Assembly: GCF_030272615.1 (NCBI RefSeq)
Contig: NC_081413.1
Span: 608,754,209 to 608,818,208, forward strand
DNA length: 64,000 nucleotides
From: Cryptomeria japonica
Taxonomy: Eukaryota; Streptophyta; Pinopsida; Cupressales; Cupressaceae
Direction: 5' to 3'
The position numbers were made by a program, and so were the translations under genes. The notes under the pieces are model-generated. The model searched no databases, was not told where the DNA came from, and saw nothing but the letters and a program-made list of their open reading frames with translations. The first letter of the stretch is position 1, and each line of letters begins with the position of its first letter. Of the stretch, positions 9,737 through 22,599 are shown piece after piece.

Positions 9737-10005
9737 CCTTGCCCTACAGACCTTTACAAACCAAAGAAGCAAGCAGACCCCAATATAGTTTTATCTATCT
9801 AACATGATATTTATTCTCGATGGAGTGCTTTGCAAACAAAGAGAGCAACCACTGCATGATTGCATACATGCCTTGCCCTACAGACCATTACAAACCAAAG
9901 CAGAAAGCAAACCCCAATATAGTTTTATCAATCTTGCATGATATTTATTCTCGATAAAGTACTTTGGAAATCCAAGAGAGCAACCACTGCAAGATTACAT
10001 ACATG
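9737..10005. repeat. Two-copy direct tandem duplication (about 134 bp)
   Basis: Copies 9737-9870 and 9871-10005 both begin ccttgccctacagacc and end near tacatacatg. They differ at several bases, so the duplication is not recent. Confidence 0.85.
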
Positions 10006-10387
10006 GTCACTCGGATTGGAAATTGGGTTGCCCATGAACAACAACGCTACGCTTACCCAGACTAACATGTACCATGATAATGAGATTTAAATTAACATAT
10101 ACGTTCGTATGCCGAAGCAAATTAAATTAGTTTATATACCAAAATTGCCAGACAACGGAGAAGCCAATTGGATCATTTCAGGTTACCCTAATTGGCCACA
10201 ATGTTAAATTAATATCGCAACCAATTGGGTCATCTCAGGCTGACCCAAAAAAAAATCTGTCCAACATCAAATAACATATTACCAATCTACAACCCATGAA
10301 TCGTCATTTCATGATTAACTCCAGATATATTAAACGATATTCTGGGTATTTATCCTGGACCTAATAAAATATTTGTTTCAGCGAATT

Positions 10388-10543
10388 CTATACTATAACA
10401 AAATTTTGAAGAAAAAATGGGTTAAGAAAGTACTCGGGAATCTTGTCTACTTCGAAATCCACGGCTTCTCGAGCAAGCACGAACAATTCGTTAGTAAAGG
10501 GAACAGGCATGCCATTCTGAAACAACTGGGGATTTACCGCCAT
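10388..10543 (-). CDS. WBP2-like (GRAM family) protein, N-terminal exon or fragment
   Basis: From ATG 10543 on the minus strand, about 37 codons (MAVNPQLFQNGMPVPFTNE then FVLAREAVDFEVDKIP) closely resemble the N-terminus of plant WBP2-like proteins (UPF0664, GRAM-type domain). After the KIP segment the frame runs into AT-rich sequence and stops at 10388. A GT at 10433-10432 could be a splice donor, so exon 1 may end at 10434. The region just upstream of the ATG (10544-10700) is GC-richer than its surroundings and looks like a 5' UTR. I found no second exon to the left within the window. Either the intron is very long and filled with the elements at 1-10.3 kb, or this is a gene fragment. Confidence 0.6.
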   Translation of the reverse strand: MAVNPQLFQNGMPVPFTNELFVLAREAVDFEVDKIPEYFLNPFFLQNFVIV

Positions 10544-10699
10544 TGTTATTCTCTCTCGGTGAATTCCAGGAGCAATTGCGAAGGACAGGTGCAGCTATAC
10601 GTGCATATGTAGTCGATGTCCCCACTGCATGAAGAGAATTCGAGGGTCTTCCGCCTCAGAAAAGGAACAGTCGGAGGGGACCAATCTCACAAATTTCAG

Positions 10700-11433
10700 G
10701 TGACATCGAAGAGAAACTTTAGGAGCCTTCATAATTAAGTAGTATGAATTTTATAGGAAGAGTTAACGGTTGAAAAGAAAATAACTTTTAATTGTTTTTA
10801 TCTTATTGTATTGTTTTGAATTTTATTATTATGAATATTAATACTTAATATAGAAATAGAAAAAAAAAAAAATAATGAATTTAAGTTTTTAAGGTTTTGT
10901 AATAGACATAAAATAAATAATTTTATAAAGAAATAAATAGGTTTTTTAAGAAAATTAATAAAATAATGAATTTAACTTTTCAAAGATTTATAGTAGAAAG
11001 ATCTATTATTAAAAAATATTAAGAATATAGTAAGCTTTTATTTTATTGTTTTGAATTTTATATTTATAAACAATAAACAATAACAAGGTCATACATATTT
11101 TCTAAATTGATATATGTGATGTTGCTATCATTGTCACCAACGTTCCAACTAGTGGATATAGACCTATAGGGATGCAGCATTTAGATATCAAACAAGAAGG
11201 TATGTTGAATGAGTGTATCCTAAGGTATGTTAGATGAGGGTATTCCCTTGTCCCCTTTGCTACTATGCTTGCTTACTCTGCTATTGGAAATGATTCTACA
11301 TTTTGATCCATTACTAGAATTGGTGAATCAATTGATTCCAAAAAGTACTTTGTTTTTCATTTATATGTGTGTGGGCCTTTAAGAAGAACAAAGTACTTGC
11401 ATTATCAATATTTTTAAAAATATAATAATTAGT
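10700..11433. other. AT-rich sequence without recognised genes
   Basis: A- and T-rich runs with short direct similarities (for example around 10860-11050). No conserved frame or RNA gene is visible. Confidence 0.5.
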
Positions 11434-13422
11434 TGTAACGCCCCCGCTATGAGGCCAGAAGGACAAAACAATATAAACCAATAAAAATGTGAATATATTT
11501 TTGTTTAAAGAAGACATAAACCATACATTAACATTGCTACATGATTATACAAGAAAAGATATATAGTACATATAAATTATTCAAGTGTCCTCAAGGCCTC
11601 ACAACGATATAACTCAAATATCATGATCAAATGTAAATGAAGAAGAGAGAGACTTTTACAAATAATATTCCATTGTCCTACTCAAGGAACATGGTTTAGA
11701 TTACATAGCCATGAATATACAAATGATCATAATTACATTACAAGGTATCCAAAGGATATAATTCTTCGAAGTACAATAATGTCAAGTGCTCGAAATCTGG
11801 AACACAAGGTAGAACTTCAATATTCCCTCGAACCATCTCGACATGATGCAACTCTTACCAAACCCAATGGGTGCGAATAGTACTCCACCCAACCATATGG
11901 TACCATCAAGTCCACCCCCCGTGATAGGAGGTATTACTCAGACCCAAGACAAGATGAAGATACAAGTGGAACTAGCACAACACCAGGCTCAGAAGAAGAC
12001 ACTCACAAGGAAATCACAAGAAGGATTAAAGAATTCACAAGAACAACAATCAATTCCAGAGGCCCAAGCAAATGCAGAGAAACAACCAAGAATACCACTA
12101 GGTATGCAAGTGGGAAGAGTGTCATCACTAGGTTTTCATGAGTTACCCTGGTAGGTCTTCACTAGGTCTCGACCCCCATCTTGGGTTACCCTGGTAACCT
12201 CTCCCAACCTCCGACCTCCATACAACTCTAGTGGACCACATCAACCTTTCATGAAGACAAGATTGGTGGACGCCATTTTAGGTCTTCTCATCTTACCCCG
12301 AACCTAAACGAGCATTCAGGTGTAAGAGAGGCATCCGAAAATTTATCTTATTTAATGTGAATTAACTACCCATCCCCAATTCATTAAGTTATGTTATCAC
12401 TTGATTACAAACTTTCATTGAGTTACCCTGGTGACCACTTTGGGTCCCAGCCCCCAATGAAAGCCACTCTCCCATGAATGCACCTATGAAAACTAAATAA
12501 ACCAAGGTCCAAGCAGAAAATCTCAAGAAGGAAATCACTATAATGCCATAGCAAGGCATGACCCTCTTGCTAGAAAAAGTACCACAAAGGGAGGATCCAA
12601 AGAAGACTAGGAATTACCATCTAGCTACCAAATATACATTCAGACTAGAACTTAAATCCAAAGAAAGAAACATGGCAATACAATGAGAAAACCATAATTT
12701 CACTCCCAAGGCCTCCTAATCCAAAACATAGAACCTTTGAACTGAAAATTACCCTCACAAGAACAAAAGATCCTAGGACAAGATTAGGGTCTCAAAATAC
12801 CAAAATTAGAGGGATTAAATCCAACCTCAAGTTGACACAATAGCAACAAATAACAACATCGTTACCCCATCCATGAAGATAAAAAGGAAAAGGTTTTCTT
12901 TCAGACATTCGTTAAGGGATTTCAATCTTACAACATCATCGAAAAATCTGATATAACTTTACTTCCCAATATCTCAACAATTTCATCTAAGCACATCATA
13001 AAATACCATTTAAATTAAAGTACTTTTAATGTTTCTACATTTATGAAGACAAGGTTTTCTCTAATAAATCCATTTCCAAATCTAATTAGGCATTGATATA
13101 AACGAGGAACAACCAATCATAAAAATCATACAAATACAAATAGAAAAGGGATTATACCTAAAAGATTAATTTAGAAATATTAATCTCCAAATTTGTTTAG
13201 TGTCTCGAAAAAATCCTTAACTGAAATATACACAACAATATATATATATATATATATATATTCGAATTCATAACATCGAACTGTCAAATTAAAATGAATG
13301 GTTTTAATTGGCACAAGAATAAAAATCACCAAGGGTCCAAATACGGCTAATCGTGAGTGATACACCCACAGTTATGGGTGTAACCCCACGGTCGTGGGAT
13401 TCCCACGGTTGTAGGTGTTACA
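11434..13422. mobile_element. Probable solo LTR of a gypsy-type element
   Basis: The start TGTAACGCCCCCG and end GGTGTTACA are near-perfect inverted ends. The motif gttaccctggt recurs at about 12141, 12185 and 12424. A 103-codon frame at 11843-12154 is Gln- and Pro-rich and matches nothing I know. I could not find a matching 5-bp duplication, so the boundaries are uncertain. Confidence 0.38.
13238..13261. repeat. (TA)n microsatellite
   Basis: A short uninterrupted run of about 12 units. Confidence 0.85.
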
Positions 13423-13424
13423 AC
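13362..13424. repeat. Cluster of three short imperfect palindromes
   Basis: cacccacagttatgggtg, ccccacggtcgtggg and cccacggttgtaggtg lie back to back. Each can form a small hairpin. They are at the end of the probable solo LTR. Confidence 0.6.
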
Positions 13425-13429
13425 CCACA

Positions 13430-16400
13430 ACTAAAACAAAGCATCAAAAACATTTTTAAAAAAATGTAGAATTAAACAGAACAGAAATACGAATATATAT
13501 ATAGAAAGAAAGAGACAAAGGTTCCATTTTACAGAAAAATACCCAATTTCTAGGAAGAATTATGCCTTTGCCCTCCCTTTTTGTAGATCCCCTTATCTAG
13601 GATGAGCAATTGAATTTTACCATGTTTAGTAATATGCTTAATAAATTTTGGTAATAGAAATAAATATGAGCACATTTTTCATATAGAGTGGAAAGTTGGT
13701 AGATGTTAGATGGAACAATGACATGGTTGGTGATGACACGATCTCCAACGTGGATCTTCCAAATGATCAAGAAGGTGATCATTGGAATAATATATACATC
13801 TAACTCTTTGAATTCTTTATTCCATTTATTCTTTCAAAGATAAATATCGATGTCATCAACTCCACAAGGCGATTGTTGAGCGTGCAACAAGGTATTAACA
13901 AAGCTCCAAGTAATTTTGGATACAAATTTAGATTTGTCATAATAGGCAGCAATCAAGGTTGACAATTCATGCATCAAAGTTTTAAAAATTTAAGGGAAAG
14001 TTCATAAACTCGTTCGTCTACACAAGTCTGAAGAGATAATGGATCCTGAATCTTTTAATTATTCTAGCAACAAGTATTCTGGTCCTATGAAATTTAAGAG
14101 AAATTTTGAAGAAACATGAGAAAAGTTGAGTGATTTAAAATCAACAACATGCCCTTCAAGAAAATGATTGAGAATGTAGAAAGGTATGTTATAAAAATCA
14201 TAGTGATTTAAACATTATAAGAGTTTTGAGTTGGATGTAGTAAAGAGATTCATTGATGTAATATAAATGTTACAATATTTGTGGAAGAAATTTGTTGCCA
14301 TTTTAGTATTAATTTATAAGAGAAAAAGAGAACATCTTTCATCTTTGTAGCTTGCTTGAATTATAAATGCAAGTCATGCAATTGCTAATCATTCTATTCA
14401 AGTGAGCATTTCCATTTTGTTATTTACACTTTAAACAACTTGTTTCTCATGAATCTTTTTTATCTTTGCTATGCATTTCTATTCAATTCTCTATTGTTAA
14501 CATGTCATTTCAGTAGATCTATATATTTTCGAGAGCACGTTTGTTGTGTTGTTGTTATTATTGATTAACTTTTTATCATAGTAGATGTAAAAAAAAATTG
14601 ACATAATATATGGAATGTTGCTGATTAATAATGAATTGTTAAGGAATATGTATGAAAAACATTGAATGTTTTTTCTTAAGGTCGTAAGCTCTCAAATAAA
14701 ACAAGTAAATTAAATTTAGACCATTTGAACATAAGAATTTACATTAGTTTATTAAATAGTGACTGTCTCCCAAGGATGAATACATTTATGCAATCATAAA
14801 TCCACTAATTGCTTCTAAGATGATAATTTTGAAATTCTTTAATAATACATCTGTAAGTTGTAATTTATAATTCTAATCAGGATCCCTTGACGTAAAAAAC
14901 ATAAAGGCTAGCACAAAAGGTATATAATAACATATAAAATGGATTGACTCCATGATATCTTAAGTTTAGCCTTTGCTTGCAACATGTTCTATCAATTTTC
15001 TTTAATTGTCTTGTGATATAAATATAGGAACACCCTCCCAAAACTGACAAAGCTTGAAGTGTGGAATAGTTGTACCTACTCTTACTAATTGGCCTAATCC
15101 ACTTATATTTTAATTATAAGATTCACTTGTACTTTCAACCCAACTTTTTATCCTTAGGGCTAAATACTTTTTCCAAATACATCATCTAGAAACATAACAA
15201 TATGAAGCACCAACAATTGTATTGGTTGACTACTCCCATTGGTCTCATACTTCATATTGAGATTCGTTAAATGTGAGATATGGTCATTTATGTAAGACCA
15301 CAAGTTAAAGAAAGATTCTATGAAAATTTTGAATACAAGCTTCTCCAAGAAAATATGATTTCAACATTTGAAGATAAATTAGGCTTGCTTACAAGTACAA
15401 ACCACAAAAATGCACCATGAGAAATTTTGTAGCATGGTAATTCTATGCGAAAATATATTTCCCAAACAAAAACCAAACATTTAACTAATTTTTTTTATAA
15501 TGAATCTGTGGATCTACTAAATGCATTATCAACCAGTTTTCAAAATCTGGATGGACATTTTGAAAAAAATTGATAATAAAAAAGAGATAAAGATTTTAGA
15601 ACTAATTACAAATTTAGTGAAGAGGAAATCTAGCTCTCTTGAATTTAGATACTATCAAGATGTTTTGAATGGTGCTTTTGAAGTATCTTTGGACTTCAGT
15701 GGTTACTTCTTTTTGTCATTTGTTGCTGAAAAGAAGAATGGTTCGCAAAAAACAATTGAACTCTGTGAAAATATATGTTCAATCACATACTCGAGAATAT
15801 AGCTATGAAATTAGGGGTTGGGGTAATTAATTATTGTGTTCATCACATATTCAAGAATATAGCTATGAAATTAGGGGTTGGGTAATTAATATAGTTGTGA
15901 AAATATATGTTCAATCACTATATTAATTATTGTGTTCATCATTAAATTATGTTATTTGTTTAACTCAAGGTAGAGTTAGATAAGTTGTTATTTTTATTGA
16001 AGTAAACTAAAATTATGTTTTAAAAAACGTTTTAAGAGAAAAATAATTAAATTGTCATGGATTACAATATAAATTTGAATTGAATTTCTCTATACTATGA
16101 TATTATTTTTCTTTAATTAAAAAATGTATTTCACAAAACAATATCCTCAAACAAGCATGTTTTGAATAGATCAAGAATTGAGTTTTACTAAATATACATA
16201 CAATTGTCAATCATAAATTTAAACATACCACACAATGATATCTTAATGTCAATAATAAATTTGTGTGTTATAATATTTGTTCACAGATTGTATATGTTAT
16301 TTTATATAGATATTAAATATGATGTATTTTTAATATATTCTATAATTTGTAGTTTTCCATGTATATAAATTCATTTATTGCCTCTTGCATGTATTTTTTA

Positions 16401-16670
16401 CATATATACTAGTTATATATAATTATTTTCATATGAATTAAATAAACATATCATATATATCTCTATATTTTTATAAATATAATGTATATCATGTAATATG
16501 TATTTGTATTATATATAACTATTGGTAAATACTAGAGATTGAGTTTAATATTCTATTTCAGCATGCTCATTCCCTTTTTGAAAGCTCCATTACATGTTAA
16601 AGACATTATTAAGTGTCAAATCAAACATGCTTCTCTAATTTTTTTCTTTTTTCTTTTTACTAAACAATTT
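13430..16670. other. AT-rich, gene-poor stretch
   Basis: No conserved gene recognised. A 93-codon plus-strand frame at 15521-15802 (MHYQPVFKIWMDILKKID at its start) has no family I can name. A roughly 60-bp segment containing gaatatagctatgaaattag is repeated in tandem at about 15779-15895. Confidence 0.4.
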
Positions 16671-16676
16671 TATTTT

Positions 16677-16947
16677 TTTTGCTAAATAAGGCGTAACCGA
16701 AGTTGCGGATATATATTAATATTTTAAGAGAATTACATATGAAAAAAAGTTTCATAGTCCAAGACACTAGACGCTCGGAACCCCACCCAAAACCCATGTA
16801 GTTCCAGTGTGTTACAATTGCCATTTAGACCCCCAATTACAAAAAAACCACCCCAACCATCTGAGAGAACTAGACAACACTACCTAGGCAGCAAAAAGCA
16901 TAATCGACCATTAAGTAAGAACCTAAGAGCACTCAATTCAGCCAAAA
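16677..16947 (-). mobile_element. Probable truncated LINE 3' end
   Basis: A T-run followed by gctaaataaggcgtaaccgaag reads on the minus strand as an A-tailed LINE-like 3' end. AAACAATTTT occurs on both sides (about 16663 and 16946) as a candidate target duplication. No coding domain remains. Confidence 0.4.
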
Positions 16948-16949
16948 CA

Positions 16950-17666
16950 ATTTTTTAATTTAATTATAAAACTAAAATAAAATTCTTTATAATTGAAAAA
17001 GTTTTATATGAACAATTTAGCTATATAGTATTTATTAGAAGAAAATAAATTTATGTGCTAGTTTGGATTAAAAATTAAGGGATGTGTGTTATATTGATCA
17101 ATTACAATTGTACTCACTTTGATGACATATTTTTAAAGTGGATTAAAACATGTTCAATTTATATTGCATTCACCTCTTCATATTCTATGGAGATTATAAT
17201 TTATATGATGTTTGTGATTATAGATTCTAGAATGATTAGATATATGGTTGTCTTTCTAATGTGGACATAATTGAAATATTTTCTACCAAAACATTGTATG
17301 AATCTTCAACATTGGTGTAATTTTTAGTCTTGTAATTCTACAAATACATAAAGTTAGAAACTTTTGAACCTTCTTGTTAGATAGGTGCACTGTCTTTAAG
17401 AGAGCTATTTTTTGTGATTTATCATTTTTCTAAAATTTCTAACAACATTTAGAAATTATTTCTATGCAACATTATCTTTCTTCTTGTGAGAATAAAATGT
17501 GATCAGTAGAAAATTATAACTATTTAAAAAAACTTTCAATGCATTATGGTACTTTTGCTTCTTTTAGGCGTCTTTTTAATAATTGGTTGAAGGTTACTTG
17601 ATTAGTATTGTTAGTGGCACTTTTGATTAGAGGTTGAACATTCAAATTTTAGTTAATTTTTTATTG
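16950..17666. other. AT-rich sequence without recognised genes
   Basis: Only a short chance frame (17082-17270). Nothing identifiable. Confidence 0.4.
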
Positions 17667-17671
17667 GCTAT

Positions 17672-18114
17672 TGTGGGAATTTTCCTATAGCAACCTAAGA
17701 TCTAGAGGCCAATGAAAAGCACAAGAATAAGAGAGAAATAATATGTGATAAGAACAAACTACATTCTCATCAATGATGCAATAAGATGGATTAATCAATT
17801 GGATTGCATACAATGTAAATGAGCCTGCTTATAAAGGCAAGGCCATAGGGAAATGAAAGCACACAATCATGACATGTGGCTCAATGAAATACAAGGGTAG
17901 GTAGGAGAAATAGTAGAGTATTCCACTAAAGGTGGATCACCCACCGAAGGTGGAATGTGATAACAAGATATTGCCACAAAAGATGGAATTTCTCCTACAA
18001 CCATCTTCCCTAGATGTACACTTCCCTAAGTGTCTCATATGCAAACTAAAATGAACGCATTATCCTCAGTCAACTTAAGTAAAGTGTAATTATGAGACAT
18101 AATTTACACCAACA
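17672..18114 (-). repeat. 3' LTR of non-coding copia-type element
   Basis: It matches 21415-21792 over most of its length, for example around cttataaaggcaagg. Confidence 0.9.
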
Positions 18115-19309
18115 CCCCCCCTCAAGTGCAACTTAGGGCAAAGTAGACTCACACTAACAATGCAAGATGGGTCTCAGCTACTAGGCCATGTTAGGTACCC
18201 ATGTACAAATGCAATGCAATCTCTTAGAAACGGAGAAAGAGAGAAAAAGCCAATGGAAACCCCCCCCCCCAAAAGAGAGATGAACACACAATGCTCTCAA
18301 TGAGAAGAACAAAACCTCATGTGAGGAAAAAGTCCCCCCATGAGAGAGAAGAAGAGAGACCATGAAGCCCCCTCGCAATGTAGAATCTCCTGCAAAGATG
18401 GTCCAATGATGTTGACCAAAATTCCTCCACTTAGCAAGAAAGAGAGCCAATGTTGCATCAAGAATGTCAAAGTGTGACAAAACCAATTACCAATATCAAT
18501 GAAGAATGATCGACGAATCACTTACTGCAACAAAATGAAGATCAGGCATGGAGACACCTGTTTGAGCATCAACTAGATACTCATCAAAGATAGATTGGTA
18601 CAATCTAAGTCTCACTAGAGCCATGCACAAATTTGTACAACCTAAGTCTCAATTGGAGCCATGCACCAAGCCTCACAAGATATTTCCTAATCTACCGAGT
18701 ACAAGAGGATTACATCAAATATGTCATCAATGACAAGGTACAAAGAAGAATGACACTTTATATTAGTGTGTGTACAACATAGCTCATGCAAGAGAATACA
18801 GCATGACATGGTGCAAATATGGAAACATGAAGATGCCACCAAAGTATCCCTGTAGAAGACTGCAGACAAAGATGCCTCCGATTGGAATGTTGCCAAGAAA
18901 AATGTAGGAACAAACTGACCCCCTTGGCTACTGGTTGGAAAATGCTACAAGACATGTATGATAGGTGGACAAAAAAAAATATGTTCCAAAAAAATATGTT
19001 CCCAATTTTGTTTATTTTATGAAAAAAATGTTTTCAAAAGACTTTAAAAAAATCTTAATAAAAATATTTATTAAAACTATGATTAAAAACATAAAAAGCT
19101 TTATTAAAAAAACTATTTTAATAAAAATTTATTTAATATGAAAAAACTTTATTAAAGGAAAACTTATTTAAAAGTTTTATTAATTAAAAAACTTAAATTT
19201 AAAAATTTAAAGAAAAAACTTTATTTTAAAAAGTTTTCTTTTTTTAAAAACAATTTTTATTTTTTAAAACTTTTTATTTTATTAAAAAAAAAACATTTAG
19301 GCCTATTAA

Positions 19310-20830
19310 TGGGTTGTGGTGAATGGGATAGCTCGAGGGCGAATGGAAGCGTGGCTTTTAGACAAGCAGGTGCGTAGAATGCAACTTTTGCTGAACGATT
19401 TTGAAGATTTTAAGGTGACTCATGTCCTTCGAGAAGCAAACTTGGAAGCTGACAAACTTTCCAATGTGGGAGCGAATGGCTCCTTGGAAAATATGTTTAG
19501 TTTGTTCGAGGACTTTAGAAATTCTTGTCCTCTTGATTATGATCTTGAGTAAAGGCTTATTTTAGAAAAGTGAACCCAAGCTCGATTTGATATGACCATT
19601 CGTAGCCATGGTTCTGTGGGAATTTATGTCCCTCGTGGTGTGTGTTCTACAAATTTACTGCAAGTGGCCTTGCGGTGATGGATGATGATGGAGGGGAGCG
19701 GTGTGAGTGACTGGTGATGATGTTTAGATTTCAGCGAAGTGTGTGAAGAACTCATGACATGTGATGGAGGCGGCTTTAAAGGCCTTTTTGCTTTGATTCC
19801 TGGCATTTTGTGGTGACTGCTCGGTGGTAGGCAGAGTGTTCAGGGTTTCATTTTTTGCAGTAGCACGTAAGGATGGAAGCGAATTTTTCATTGGAATCGG
19901 ATGGACAATTGCCTATGTTTCGTGGGCTGGTCTCGAGGATTAGGCTAACGAACGTCTTCAGAGTGGATGGAGACGGTTTCTGGAGGGCAGTTAGGTTGCT
20001 ATTTGGAGAGGAATTCCTGACTTAGGATTGGCGGCTAAGAACAAATCTTGATATTTCATCGCTTTTTACTGCTTTGGCCTTGCAGGTGGGGAAGTCGGTA
20101 GAGGAAGTGCAACGGATTACTTCCCTGGTGTTAAGACCCAAATGGGCAGGAGGTTTGCAGGAAGTGGTGGCCCGAGCAGTCATTGGCGAGGGGCTGAAAA
20201 TGGAGGCAGGCCCGAGCAGGAGGATTGGAGTGGCCGTTGGGGAGTTGCAGCCTTTTGTCATCTAGTCGGCTTCTTGGTTGGTTGCTTTGCAAGAGGAGGA
20301 CGCGAGGAAGGGCTGGGCCGAGATTGTGAACTTTGTTCACCAATTGGGGCCGACTGAACGTGTTAAGATCCGCGGGAAGGTGACTCCCATTCGGTCCAAG
20401 GCCCCTCTGGACGAGGATGGGAGGCCTTTGGTTCGGCATCAGCTTCCAATGAAATCAGCGAAGGTGGTGGAGCGTGGGTCACTGTGTGGAAGCAGGCCAG
20501 GAACGGTGCCAGGTGGAGGAAGTGTGTCGCAAGAGGCTGGACCCAGCAGGGGTATCCCCAATTTTTCAAGAGAAGAGGCATTGGGGTGGTTTCGTTGCTA
20601 GGTTTGGGTTGGTCGGGGCTTAATGTGTTGTTTTTTTGTATATGTTTGTGACCCTTTTTGTGGCTGTGGGTCATGGTGGGTTGGTGCTTTTTGGGTTCCT
20701 TTTTGTAGTAGGGGAGTGACCCCTTTGTGTTGCAGATAGTCTATCTTCTCTTTGGATGTAATAATTTTCTATTCTAAGCAATATAATACATAATGTTATC
20801 GATCAAACAAACAAACAAAAAAAAAAATTA
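19310..20830 (+). mobile_element. 5'-truncated LINE nested in copia-type element
   Basis: The coding trace is the C-terminal half of an RNase H domain at 19316-19552. A GC-richer tail runs to a 3' end gttatcgatcaaac followed by an A-rich run at about 20800-20830. The orientation is opposite to its host element. Stretches of AAAACTTTTTA near both ends are a possible target duplication, but the flanks are too A/T-rich to be sure. Confidence 0.7.
19316..19552 (+). pseudogene. LINE RNase H C-terminal fragment
   Basis: 78 codons. VTHVLREANLEADKLSNVGA matches the final conserved region of plant LINE RNase H, with the last catalytic-type Asp in EADKL. The N-terminal half is missing because of 5' truncation of the LINE. 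There is no independent function. Confidence 0.75.
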
Positions 20831-21414
20831 AAAAACTTTTTAAACTGTTATCTGCCCCACCCCGCCTAAATATAAATATATATATATATATAACGCCCCA
20901 AAACAATTTAATTCAAATTTTAAATAAAAATTTCTTATTCTAAATTTAATTAAAAAATGAAAAGAATTTTTTTAATTAAAAATCAAAAAATCGTACTTGC
21001 AGCAAATTGTACATCCGTTCATACTAGCAAGGGGGGAGGTAAAAAAATTTCAACTTCAAGCTAATTACTCGAATTTTGATGAATGAACAGGCACTCTAGG
21101 GGTTTTTGGGCCTTCTAAGTGCAATGGTGATGTTGGATTTTGCCAAAAAATGCTCCAAAATTGTAGATCGCTTCCAAGACTGATAACCACCTCTACCTTC
21201 AAATGGCTCTAGATTTGGCCTCCCTTGTCGGATTTGGATGAAACAAAAGGTGATTCTTAATTTCTCGAACCTCCTCAATCAAATGGTAACCTTATATTTG
21301 ACCCAATAAACTCCAATAATAACCCACAATAGAAAGACCCAAAATATAAAACCCTAAATTGCATCAAATTTCTCTCAAATGACTAACCATGGCACCCTAT
21401 AGGCTCTGATACCA

Positions 21415-21792
21415 TGTGAGAATTTTCTTATAGCAACCTAGGATCTAGAGGCCAATTAAAAGCACAAGAATAATAGAGAAATAATATGTGACAAGAACAA
21501 ACTATATTCTCATCGATGATGCAATAAGATGGATTAATCAACTAGAGTGCATACAATGTAAATGAGCCTGCTTATAAAGGCAAGGTCATGGGGAAATGAA
21601 AGCACACAATCATGACATTTGGCTCAATGAAATACAAGGGTAGGTAGGGGTAGGTAGGAGAAATAATAGAATATTCCACTAAAGGTGGATCACCCACCGA
21701 AGGTTGAATGTGATAACAAGATATCACCACAAAAGGTGGAATTTCTCCTACAACTATTAAAGTATAATAATGACACATAATTTGCACCAACA
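21415..21792 (-). repeat. 5' LTR of non-coding copia-type element
   Basis: Adjacent to the primer-binding site at 21402-21414. Shorter than its partner because of an internal deletion. Confidence 0.9.
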
Positions 21793-21797
21793 GCTAT

Positions 21798-22166
21798 TTT
21801 ACAAATGTCTCACTAGGTGGTTGCATAGTTAAGAGTAGAAAACTCTTCTTTGTTTAACAATCTGATAAAAATTAGCTAGAAGTACAATGAAGTCAACATA
21901 GTTAATAGGGTATTGAAATTTGATATGGACAATTAAGAACACATTATTTAACTCATTATGTTTAAAGTTTTTAGACTTGATTTTTAAACAAGTTATAAAA
22001 AATCTCATTAATGTTATATCTCAAAAACTATGTAGTATTTTTTTCAATTTTAACTTTTATGTATATTCTCTAAGTTGTTAAAAGCTTGAAATTATTGATT
22101 AAAATATAATAATACATCTATATAATTCATTAATGTAAAATATTTCTCTAAGAGGTATCTCCAAAT
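21798..22166. other. AT-rich spacer
   Basis: No gene or repeat recognised. Confidence 0.4.
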
Positions 22167-22333
22167 CTATAATCATCTTTTATTTTTTTATTTTTTGATT
22201 GATAATGGGCCAAAGCCGATAAGGTGTACATACCCTACCCCCTTGTGGGATTCGAACTTGTGACCTCACTTTCAAGAACACAAGTTCTCCACTATTAGGC
22301 CAACTTAGGTTGTAACTATAATCATCTTTTATT
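22167..22333 (-). mobile_element. tRNA-derived SINE with 18-bp target duplication
   Basis: A 131-bp element (22185-22315) between perfect copies of CTATAATCATCTTTTATT (22167-22184 and 22316-22333). On the minus strand it has an A-box-like TTGGCCTAATAGTGG, a B box GTTCGAATCCC, and an A-rich tail after ccattatcaatcaaaaa. The tail resembles the LINE 3' ends at about 20800 and 24870. Confidence 0.85.
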
Positions 22334-22599
22334 AAATATCAAGTAAAATTAGAAACTCAAATTTGAGCAACAATGTAAGAAAGTTTAACTTGAATGAAAT
22401 TGATGAAAATAATTATTAACATAGAAATTTCATAGCATTCTAGTCTAATATAAAATAATATGTCATTAAGAATATATCTTTATAGTCATTTACATATTAA
22501 AAATGTATTAATACTAGATTATTTATAAAAAAAATATGTAATTTTAGTATGTAATAAAACAATGATAAATGTGTCAATAATTCATGGTGGCTCTCTATG

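Larger units (their letters stand above)
17667..21797 (-). mobile_element. Non-coding copia-type LTR retrotransposon
   Basis: The LTRs are 17672-18114 (443 bp) and 21415-21792 (378 bp). The second lacks about 65 bp near its outer end. The 5-bp duplication GCTAT lies at 17667-17671 and 21793-21797. On the minus strand TGGTATCAGAGCC (21414-21402) abuts the 5' LTR, and CTTGAGGGGGGG (18126-18115) abuts the 3' LTR. The 3.3-kb internal region shows no gag or pol. It does contain a plus-strand 5'-truncated LINE. The element was probably mobilised in trans. Confidence 0.9.

Noticed and set aside
11843-12154. A Gln/Pro-rich protein of 103 residues
   Set aside because: No conserved domain, and it lies inside a probable LTR. 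More likely chance coding in a biased sequence.
20074-20601. Overlapping frames on both strands as real genes
   Set aside because: The region is the GC-richer 3' part of a 5'-truncated LINE. Frames overlap in several phases and none shows a known domain.
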